Positions 57,889 through 64,000 of a stretch of 64,000 nt of DNA are shown here, one piece after another (the stretch's first letter is position 1; every line of letters begins with the position of its first letter). The notes beneath the pieces were generated by a model. The model was not told the origin of the DNA. It saw only the letters and a program-made list of their open reading frames with translations, and ran no database searches. The DNA is from Serratia quinivorans (GTDB lineage: Bacteria; Pseudomonadota; Gammaproteobacteria; Enterobacterales; Enterobacteriaceae): assembly GCA_900457075.1 (NCBI GenBank), contig UGYN01000002.1, forward strand, positions 4,216,001-4,280,000, written 5' to 3'. Made by a program: the position numbers and the translations under genes.

Positions 57889-58224
57889 ATGCAGGGAATG
57901 AGCCGGGTGACCGGCAAACCACTGTCCGGTCTCGACCATATCCGCCAGTCCGTCCAGGACATTCTGAGCACGCCCGTCGGCACCCGTGTGATGCGACCCG
58001 GCTACGGCAGCAACCTGATTTACTTGGTTGACCATCCTGCCGATCGCACCACCACCATTCGGGTCGTGATGGCCGCCGCCGGCGCGCTGGCCCGCTGGGA
58101 ACCACGTATTGCGATTAACAGCATTGAGGTGCTGCAGGTCGGCAATGGGGTCATCCGGCTCAGCATTCATGCCACGGATGTTGAAACTCAGCGTGCCGTT
58201 TTGCTGGAGAATATCGAACTATGA
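57889..58224 (+). CDS. Baseplate wedge protein gpW (P2)
   Basis: 111 residues (P2 gpW 115). SGLDHIRQSVQDILSTPVGTRVMRPGYGSNLIYLVDHPADRTTTIRVVMAAAGALARWEPRIAINSIEV is the gp25/gpW family signature. It is a T4 gp25 homologue and thus a distant relative of TssE in the T6SS island of the same window. It overlaps gpJ by four bases. Confidence 0.92.
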   Translation: MQGMSRVTGKPLSGLDHIRQSVQDILSTPVGTRVMRPGYGSNLIYLVDHPADRTTTIRVVMAAAGALARWEPRIAINSIEVLQVGNGVIRLSIHATDVETQRAVLLENIEL

Positions 58225-59153
58225 GTGATGTTATCGATCTGAGTCAATTACCGCCGCCTTCCGTCATCGCTATGCCGGCCTTCGAGGACCTGCTGGCACA
58301 GCGGCTGGCCGAGCTGCAGGCTCTTGACCCGGTCTTTACTGCGCTGCTGGACAGTGACCCGGCGGTCAAGCTGCTGCAAATCAGCTGCTATCGCGAGATG
58401 GTCAATGTTGCCCGCACGAACGCCGGGGTGCTGGCTACGCTGCTGGCCTATGCCAGGGGCGCAGACCTCGACCAACTGGGCGCCAATTTTGACGTTTACC
58501 GGCTGGTGATCACCCCGGCGGATGATACCCCTGTCCCGCCTACCGATGCGGTGATGGAAGGGGACGATGCGTTTCGCCTGCGTATCCGGCTCAGCTGGTA
58601 CGCACGAAATACGGCAGGCTCGATACAGGCCTATGAGTATTTTGCGCTGTCTGCCGACGGCGCGGTGCGCGATGCAAAAGCCTACGGGCCACAGGAAGAG
58701 GATGCGATTTCCCCCGGTCACGTCGAGGTGTATGTGCTGAGTAATGACGGTGGCGGGGTACCCCCCCAGGCGCTGCTTGATACCGTTGATGCCGCGCTCA
58801 ACGCCGATTTTATCCGTCCACTGACGGATTATGTCGTGGTGAAGGCGGCCACCCTCATTGAGTATGCCGTGACGGCGACACTGATGTTCGGCAGCGGACC
58901 GGATGCGCAAACAGTGATGACGGCGGCGAAGAAGGCCATGCAGCATTATGCCGACAGCGTTCACCGGATTGGCGTGCCGCTGTCGATAGCCGGGGTCTAT
59001 AAAGCCCTGAAGCAGCCGGGTGTTGAGGATGTGACGTTGACGGCGCCGCTGGAGACCCTCTATGCCGGAACCGGTGAGGCGACCTATTGCACCGCCATTA
59101 CCCTGACGACGTCCACCGCGTCGACGCAGGGCGCGCCGCCGGAGGGATTATGA
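58221..59153 (+). CDS. Baseplate assembly protein gpJ
   Basis: 310 residues (P2 gpJ 302). IDLSQLPPPSVIAMPAFEDLLAQRLAELQALDP and LLKISCYREMVNVARTNAGVLATLLAYARGADLDQLGANF-like text are characteristic, as is DDAFRLRIRLSWYARNTAGSIQAYEYFALSADGAVRDAKAY. gpJ forms the baseplate periphery with gpI. It overlaps gpI by four bases. Confidence 0.93.
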   Translation: MSDVIDLSQLPPPSVIAMPAFEDLLAQRLAELQALDPVFTALLDSDPAVKLLQISCYREMVNVARTNAGVLATLLAYARGADLDQLGANFDVYRLVITPADDTPVPPTDAVMEGDDAFRLRIRLSWYARNTAGSIQAYEYFALSADGAVRDAKAYGPQEEDAISPGHVEVYVLSNDGGGVPPQALLDTVDAALNADFIRPLTDYVVVKAATLIEYAVTATLMFGSGPDAQTVMTAAKKAMQHYADSVHRIGVPLSIAGVYKALKQPGVEDVTLTAPLETLYAGTGEATYCTAITLTTSTASTQGAPPEGL

Positions 59154-59695
59154 CATACCGGTCATTATTGCCGCCGAACGCCTCGCAGCAGGCGCGGGCG
59201 CTGGAGGGGGCCATGCGGCATGTCGGGGATGTGTTGTTTGATGTCCGTGATGTGAAAAATCCCGACGCCTGCCCGGCAGCGCTGCTGCCCTGGCTGGCAT
59301 GGGAGTTCGGTGTTACCTGGTGGGATGATGCGTGGACGGCGCAGCAGAAACGCGATGTCATCAAAAGTGCCGCCGCGGTCAATAAAAAACGTGGAACCCC
59401 GGGCGCGGTCAAACAGGCGCTGGCGTCTGTCGATCGGCTGATTGATGTCATCGAGTGGTTCAGGGACACCCCGCAGGGCGAACCGTACACCTTTCGGGCG
59501 GTGGTTCACGGCAACAGCGTCAGTACCGACGAGCTGCAGAAGATATTCAGCCACATCAGCGATGCCAAGAACGCCCGAAGTTTCCTGCGCGATATCCGGG
59601 TGACCCCGGAAAAGGTGTACGGCAAGTGCTATATCGGCGGGGGCATGGTTACCCGCCAGTCTGTCACGATAAAGGCGAAGAGACGCGATGAGTGA
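59150..59695 (+). CDS. Tail protein gpI
   Basis: 181 residues (P2 gpI 176). SLLPPNASQQARALEGAMRHVGDVLFDVRDVKNPDACPAALLPWLAWEFGVTWWDDAWTAQQKRDVI is the gpI signature. The ATG at 59150 overlaps the gpJ stop, and similarity starts there. It is a baseplate protein linking gpJ to the fibre. It overlaps the fibre gene by eight bases. Confidence 0.92.
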   Translation: MTYRSLLPPNASQQARALEGAMRHVGDVLFDVRDVKNPDACPAALLPWLAWEFGVTWWDDAWTAQQKRDVIKSAAAVNKKRGTPGAVKQALASVDRLIDVIEWFRDTPQGEPYTFRAVVHGNSVSTDELQKIFSHISDAKNARSFLRDIRVTPEKVYGKCYIGGGMVTRQSVTIKAKRRDE

Positions 59696-61619
59696 TTATT
59701 ATGTCCTGCTGAGCGATGCCGGCGCGAAGTTGGAGGCGGCGGCACATGCCGCAGGCGAGTCGGTTGAACTGTCCGAATTTGGTGTGTGTGATGGCGGCGT
59801 CGATTTTACGCCGGATCCGGCGCTGACCGCTTTTGCGAATGAAGTGTACCGCGGCCCGATCAGCGCGCTGGATGTCAGTGCTGACGACCCGACGGAGATT
59901 GTTGCCCAGTGCATCATCCCGGCGGACAGTGGCGGCTACACTCTCCGCGGCGTGGCAATTTATGCGTCAGACGGGACGCTTTATGCGGTGGGGAATTATG
60001 CCGCCCAGGATAAACCCGCGCCGGACAGCGGTTTTGCGGTGTCGCTGGAGATCCTGGTCATGCTGGCGCTTTCGGCTACCACGGATGTCATGCTGGTGGT
60101 GACGGATACGGCTTATCTGACAGAAAAGCAGGCCGATACACTCTACCTGCGGCAGGATAAGAATCTGGGTGAAATTGCGGATAGGGGGGATACCGCGCAG
60201 CAGGCGGCGCGCGACAATCTTGAGCTGGGTACTGCAGCTGTAGCTAATGTTGGGACTAACACTGGCAATGTCATGGCGGTAGGTGCTTTTGGTTTAGGTC
60301 GAGGTTCAAGCCATAAAGATGATGCCTATAACAACATTGGCGAAATTTATCGTGTTAACAATACCTCCGCAAGCAGCCCTACAACGGGCGTTGCCGGTGT
60401 GGTCAGTTTGCCCTGTGATGGTGGCCCGTCAACGGGATATATAGCTGTCAGCTATGCCGGTGCAATATGGTCTGGGCATTCGGACTCACCAGAAAATGGC
60501 GTAACCTGGTACAGGGTATATACCACAGTCTATAAGCCTACCGCAGAAGATGTTGGTGCATTGCCTATTACCGGGGGCAACGTGACAGGGACGTTAACCG
60601 CACCCGTGCTCGCTGCACGCAATGCCACGACGAGCAAAAGGTTGTCGCTGGATGTGCAGGGCTCTGCCGTTAATGATGTGTCGATGTCCGTGTTTTCAGA
60701 TGGCACGCATCAAAAACTCGATTATGCCGACACGCAGGGGTGGCTGGTATCGCTCTGGCGAAACATTGCTGACGGCAGCGTCTCCCTGCAGGTCAACGGC
60801 ACGATGAATGCCGACGTGATCAATGAAGCCGGTCAGAGGGTTTATAGCCCGAATAATCCCCAGCCCATCGATTTGTCGTCATATGTGCAGGGTATTCGCA
60901 AGGGGGCAAGGGTTAGCCTGGGAAGCACTCAGGATATAACAACGGATGATGGGTATATCGATGACTTTCATTTTGCTTCGCAGCCGGATGACAGCCATAT
61001 TTGGCAGGTGGGGTATTCTCCGCTCCAGTACCTGGTCAATGGCACATGGCTGACGCTTTACTTTGGTGCTTTTGAATTATCAGCACGAGAAATCAAACCG
61101 GTTCCTGAGGGGATCACGCGGCTTCAGGATTTCAATGTGCATCGGCATACATTGGTGGATGCAAATGGTTATGAATGGTACGCCGCCAGTGAAAAAATCC
61201 AGGGTAAATATTTTGTCGGTTATTTCGACAACGGAGTCATTGTGGTGTCAGACACGGATGCCAGCATGCTGTTTCCTCGCGGCATGAGTGTCGCCGGTGT
61301 CGACAGTTTGCCTAAAGGCTTTAAACCGGACGGCGAAAACTGGGTTTTTGACGGCACCCGTGTGGTCCCGCGTATTTATACGACAGCGGAAACCGTTGCC
61401 CGAAATCGGCGGGAGTTCAACCGGCGGGTAACGAAGGCGCGTCATGCAGCCTGGCCACTGGAGTGTGCGGTATCTACCGGTGAGGCCACACACGCGCAGC
61501 AGGCTACGTTATTGGACATACAGCGCTATGTCGTGAATTTGCAGGCGGTAGATTTGGCTGAGGGACCGGCTGCCTGGCCAACGCCGCCGGCGACTCTTTC
61601 TCTTCAGGAGGACGCATGA
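59688..61619 (+). CDS. Tail fibre (gpH-type) fused to a Tfa-like chaperone domain
   Basis: 643 residues. The N-terminal P2 gpH-type baseplate-binding part (about 1-155: YYVLLSDAGAKLEAAAHAAGESVELSEFGVCDGG, PADSGGYTLRGVAIYASDGTLYAVGNY) is followed by short fibre repeats (TEKQADTLYLRQDKNLGEIADRG). A variable central region spans ~170-470. From about residue 476 the text resembles a tail-fibre assembly protein (ITRLQDFNVHRHTLVDANGYEWYAA, SMSVAGVDSLPKGF-like). It ends with a Caudo_TAP-like helix (RNRREFNRRVTKARHAAWPLECAVSTGEATHAQQATLLDIQRY). Tfa is usually a separate gene; none follows. It determines host range. Confidence 0.75.
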   Translation: MSDYYVLLSDAGAKLEAAAHAAGESVELSEFGVCDGGVDFTPDPALTAFANEVYRGPISALDVSADDPTEIVAQCIIPADSGGYTLRGVAIYASDGTLYAVGNYAAQDKPAPDSGFAVSLEILVMLALSATTDVMLVVTDTAYLTEKQADTLYLRQDKNLGEIADRGDTAQQAARDNLELGTAAVANVGTNTGNVMAVGAFGLGRGSSHKDDAYNNIGEIYRVNNTSASSPTTGVAGVVSLPCDGGPSTGYIAVSYAGAIWSGHSDSPENGVTWYRVYTTVYKPTAEDVGALPITGGNVTGTLTAPVLAARNATTSKRLSLDVQGSAVNDVSMSVFSDGTHQKLDYADTQGWLVSLWRNIADGSVSLQVNGTMNADVINEAGQRVYSPNNPQPIDLSSYVQGIRKGARVSLGSTQDITTDDGYIDDFHFASQPDDSHIWQVGYSPLQYLVNGTWLTLYFGAFELSAREIKPVPEGITRLQDFNVHRHTLVDANGYEWYAASEKIQGKYFVGYFDNGVIVVSDTDASMLFPRGMSVAGVDSLPKGFKPDGENWVFDGTRVVPRIYTTAETVARNRREFNRRVTKARHAAWPLECAVSTGEATHAQQATLLDIQRYVVNLQAVDLAEGPAAWPTPPATLSLQEDA

Positions 61620-62467
61620 ATCACTGTCATCAATGCCGAAAACGCCATTCGGGCTTTTCCGGTGTGGCATTCCTTACCCGCATGACCGCCGTGTGGTTCA
61701 GTGGCAGAACATCTGATGCACAGGTCGGCTGCCTGGCTGGCTTTACGACGGCGTATGCTGTTTACAATGCGGTTCTCAAGCCTGACCGCCACATCCCGGT
61801 GAGCTGGCTGGCGTATGTGCTGGCCACCACATACCACGAGACCGCCTTCACGATGCAGCCCATCGAAGAGTACGGCAAGGGCGCAGGACATCCTTACGGC
61901 GACCCGGACCCGGAGACGGGGCAGACCTATTACGGTCGAGGCTACGTCCAGTTGACCTGGCGGGATAATTACGAAAAGGCCCAGGGTGTGGTGGTCAACC
62001 TTAACACGCTGGCGTATGACGTTCCGCTGGTGCGGCAGCCTGACTTTGCACTGACGCCGTGGGTGGCGGCGCAGGTGGCGATTAACGGCATGGCCAACGG
62101 CTGGTTTACCGGCAAGAAGCTCGCTGACTACCTGACTGAGACCCAGACCGATTACGTCAACGCCCGGCGCATCATCAACGGTACCGACAAGGCACAGACC
62201 ATCGCGGCGTATGCCGAAGAAGCGGAAGCGGCGCTGCGGCTTGCCCACGGTGAAGGCATCGCCCGTAGCCTGGTGCAGATGGGCAGCCAGGGCGACGATG
62301 TGCGGGAACTGCAGTTGATGCTGGGCTGCGACGCCGACGGCGTGGCCGGCAATGCGACCCTTGGTGCGCTGACCGACTTTCAGCGGCGCCACGGCCTCGA
62401 TGCTGACGGCATGTGTGGTGCGCAGACGTGGGCGGTACTCGACCGGGAGATTTACGGTATCAGCTGA
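61616..62467 (+). CDS. Endolysin: GH19-like lysozyme with peptidoglycan-binding domain
   Basis: 283 residues. The first ~35 residues (MNHCHQCRKRHSGFSGVAFLTRM) have no counterpart in the family as I know it. The catalytic region follows: VSWLAYVLATTYHETAFTMQPIEEYGKG has the HET catalytic Glu, and QTYYGRGYVQLTWRDNYEKA is the GH19/chitinase-like active-site stretch. A C-terminal PG_binding_1 domain (QMGSQGDDVRELQLMLGCDADGVAGNATLGALTDFQRRHGLDADGMCGAQTW) ends the protein. It lyses the host wall. It overlaps the fibre gene stop by four bases. Confidence 0.85.
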   Translation: MNHCHQCRKRHSGFSGVAFLTRMTAVWFSGRTSDAQVGCLAGFTTAYAVYNAVLKPDRHIPVSWLAYVLATTYHETAFTMQPIEEYGKGAGHPYGDPDPETGQTYYGRGYVQLTWRDNYEKAQGVVVNLNTLAYDVPLVRQPDFALTPWVAAQVAINGMANGWFTGKKLADYLTETQTDYVNARRIINGTDKAQTIAAYAEEAEAALRLAHGEGIARSLVQMGSQGDDVRELQLMLGCDADGVAGNATLGALTDFQRRHGLDADGMCGAQTWAVLDREIYGIS

Positions 62468-62493
62468 TAATCCACCAGGGATACAAAAAGACA

Positions 62494-62526
62494 AAACCCC
62501 GACTGTTGACGCAGTGCGGGGTTTTT
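62494..62526 (+). terminator. Rho-independent terminator after the endolysin
   Basis: ACCCCGACTG-ttgacg-CAGTGCGGGGT with one bulged base, followed by TTTTT. A strong GC stem and U-tract 27 bases after the lysin stop ends the baseplate-fibre-lysin transcript. Confidence 0.88.
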
Positions 62527-62590
62527 ATTTGGAGCAAAGGAATATTAATTCTGCATGAGAAATTATAAACGAATACTCATGAGGTTGACT

Positions 62591-62716
62591 ATGAAAAATG
62601 GCCTGACGTTAGATGCGCCTGTCACAAAAGAGATTTCCAGTGCCGTTGGCTGGGTGCTGCGCGCTGTGGTGCTGTACTGTGTCGCACATCTGGTTTCCGC
62701 TATCCGCTGGTGGTGA
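62591..62716 (+). CDS. Small membrane protein, lysis region (possible holin)
   Basis: A 41-residue protein with one hydrophobic stretch (SAVGWVLRAVVLYCVAHLVSAIRWW). Position between the lysin and two small lipoproteins suggests a holin-related or spanin-linked role, but it is shorter than typical holins. GAGG lies about nine bases before the ATG. The stop is three bases from the next ATG. Confidence 0.45.
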   Translation: MKNGLTLDAPVTKEISSAVGWVLRAVVLYCVAHLVSAIRWW

Positions 62717-62718
62717 AT

Positions 62719-62889
62719 ATGAGATATGCAATCCCCCTGATTATTGTGTTGCTCACCGGCTGCAGTGCCACCCTGGTCAGCTACCGGTCGAACAACGGCA
62801 ATGATTGTCCGCCGGTAGTCAGCGTGCAGAGTCTCGGCAGCAGCGTCATGGTGACAGACAGCACGGCATGCAAGGTGGCCGGTGAATGA
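62719..62889 (+). CDS. Small lipoprotein 1, lysis region
   Basis: 56 residues with signal peptide RYAIPLIIVLLTGC (lipobox LTGC). The mature part (SATLVSYRSNNGNDCPPVVSV) has two more Cys (positions with DCPP and TACK). Small phage lipoproteins here are often o-spanins of the Rz1 type or superinfection-exclusion proteins; it lacks the Pro-rich body of Rz1. It overlaps the next lipoprotein gene by four bases (ATGA). Confidence 0.6.
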   Translation: MRYAIPLIIVLLTGCSATLVSYRSNNGNDCPPVVSVQSLGSSVMVTDSTACKVAGE

Positions 62890-63050
62890 AAAAAGCGGCT
62901 TTTATCCTGGGGGCGCTGGCGCTGAGTGCCGGCATTGCCGCCTGCTCCAACGTCCTGACGTACATCCGGCACGACGAGTCTGTCCAGTGCAGCAGCGACA
63001 AGGCCCTCAAGCGCGACAGCATCTGTAACGTTCAGCCTGTCTCGAAATAA
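62886..63050 (+). CDS. Small lipoprotein 2, lysis region
   Basis: 54 residues with signal peptide KKAAFILGALALSAGIAAC (lipobox IAAC). The mature part (SNVLTYIRHDESVQCSSDKALKRDSICNVQPVSK) contains a Cys pair that could form a disulfide. It is coupled to the first lipoprotein. A paired role in lysis, or in blocking superinfection, is inferred only from position. Confidence 0.6.
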   Translation: MKKAAFILGALALSAGIAACSNVLTYIRHDESVQCSSDKALKRDSICNVQPVSK

Positions 63051-63107
63051 CCCCCCCTCTCATCTTCCCTGTCCGCCACTGCGCGGCTTTTTATCTCCGG
63101 AGACCTT

Positions 63108-64000
63108 ATGGAACTTCACGGCGTTCGTACCCTTGAGGACGACAGCGCACCCAAACAGATAACCACCGTCAATATGTCGGTCATTGGACTGGTCGGCACG
63201 GCGCCCGACGCGGCGTCGGGGACGGCGGCAACGTTGTCGACGGGCAGCAGTCTGCTCGACAACCAGATTGTTTTCACGGCCACCGCTGCCGGCGCTGCCG
63301 GCAATCAGCTGCAGGTCCGTGCGGTTGCCGGCGAGGCTGACTCGTCTGCCGGCGCCGAGACGAGTGCCGATTTTGAGGACAGCGTACTGACCATCACGCT
63401 CGGCACCGATGCCGAAGGCGTCGTGGACGCCAGTGCAGACGATGTCGTGGCGGCGGTCAACGCGTTGATGTTCGATGCCGAAGACATGGGCATTGACGCC
63501 GCATTACCCGATGGTATAGCGGGGGTCGGCGTGGTGGCGCCTTTTGGTCTGATGGCGCTGCAGGGCGGCGAGGATGAACCTTTCCCGCTGTATACCCCGG
63601 CACTGATTGCCGGCAGTCGTAACCAGGCCAAAAAGCTGGGGTATGGCGGTACGCTGTATGACGACATGTACGACATTCTGAACCAGATTGGCGCCCTGGT
63701 CATCGTGGTACGTGTGGATACCGACGAGGATGAAGAGGCGCAGCGCGCCAACATCCTGCAGGGTATCGAGTCGTTGCAGCTGGGGCAGTCGACCCTCAAT
63801 TACCAACCGCGGATCCTGATTGCCCCGGAATGGAGCACGGACGACGGTGTCGGCAAGGCGCTGGAGAGCATGGCGGCGCGCTGCCGGGCCATCGCCTACC
63901 TTGACTCTCCCTCGATGGCCACGCCGGAAGCGGTGGTGCGCCGCGGGCAGATGTACGGCGCCCGCGTGGAGCTGCTGCGCCCGCGCATCAACGTGGTCAG
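63108..64000 (+). CDS. Contractile tail sheath protein (P2 FI-like), partial
   Basis: The gene begins at the ATG at 63108 after CTCCGGAGA and is still open at the window end, so only ~297 residues are seen. MELHGVRTLEDDSAPKQITTVNMSVIGLVGTAPDA is the standard sheath N-terminus. An inserted domain (SLLDNQIVFTAAAGAAGNQLQV-like) precedes FPLYTPALIAGSRNQAKKLGYGGTLYDDMYDILNQIGALVIVVRV. The C-terminal part continues YQPRILIAPEWSTDDGVGKALESMAARCRAIAYLD. It shares ancestry with TssBC sheaths. Its presence proves a contractile (P2-like) tail on a lambda-like head. Confidence 0.93.
   Translation, partial: MELHGVRTLEDDSAPKQITTVNMSVIGLVGTAPDAASGTAATLSTGSSLLDNQIVFTATAAGAAGNQLQVRAVAGEADSSAGAETSADFEDSVLTITLGTDAEGVVDASADDVVAAVNALMFDAEDMGIDAALPDGIAGVGVVAPFGLMALQGGEDEPFPLYTPALIAGSRNQAKKLGYGGTLYDDMYDILNQIGALVIVVRVDTDEDEEAQRANILQGIESLQLGQSTLNYQPRILIAPEWSTDDGVGKALESMAARCRAIAYLDSPSMATPEAVVRRGQMYGARVELLRPRINVV

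Overview
The window is enterobacterial DNA. The T6SS, P4-type integrase, IS150/IS30 elements and lambda/P2-type phage genes all fit Enterobacterales. The many frameshifted or truncated genes beside intact ones resemble a Sodalis-like, host-associated genome. The genus is an inference only.

The outer parts (about 1-5567 and 50577-64000) are one prophage, cut in two by a 45,009-bp insert. From the left it holds an IS3 remnant, two phage glycosyltransferase genes, and a lambda-type cos site with cosQ, cosN and three R-like sites in lambda order. Then follow the terminase genes, gpW and the first half of the portal gene. The portal resumes at 50577; 5567+50577 rejoins to 525 in-frame codons. Lambda-like head genes follow (S49 protease with nested scaffold, gpD, gpE, FI, FII). 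After them come contractile, P2-like tail genes (tube, U, V, W, J, I, fibre), a GH19-type lysin, small lysis-region proteins and a tail sheath running off the end. The phage therefore has a lambda head and a P2 tail. Its capsid and FII genes carry single-base frameshifts.

The insert (5568-50576) starts with a P4-type integrase and an AlpA regulator. A perfect 25-bp arm-type repeat lies at both ends. A decayed stretch follows (adenine methylase fragment, frameshifted Bcr/CflA-type exporter, IS110 remnant). Next is a T6SS cluster (11109-40417) with all 13 core Tss components plus PAAR: TssB, C, K, L, an OmpA-like protein, Hcp, ClpV, a VgrG island, TssM, A, F, G, J, E and a truncated VasL. The VgrG island carries an HExxH protein, a lipoprotein, a small membrane protein, a 751-residue putative effector, an SUMF1-domain lipoprotein and a secreted protein of unknown fold. 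TssM has a frameshift that removes its last ~50 residues.

Right of the T6SS are NUDIX and inositol-monophosphatase pseudogenes, a decayed tRNA-Gly-like sequence, a frameshifted Ig-repeat protein and an IS150-like element with a 5-bp duplication. The insert ends with a second, related phage end: glycosyltransferase genes split by an IS30-family element, a direct cos copy, and an inverted cos copy facing a terminase small-subunit remnant.

The most unusual point is the arrangement. A T6SS island interrupts a phage portal gene, and directly repeated cos sites 47.4 kb apart (close to a lambda genome length) bracket that island.
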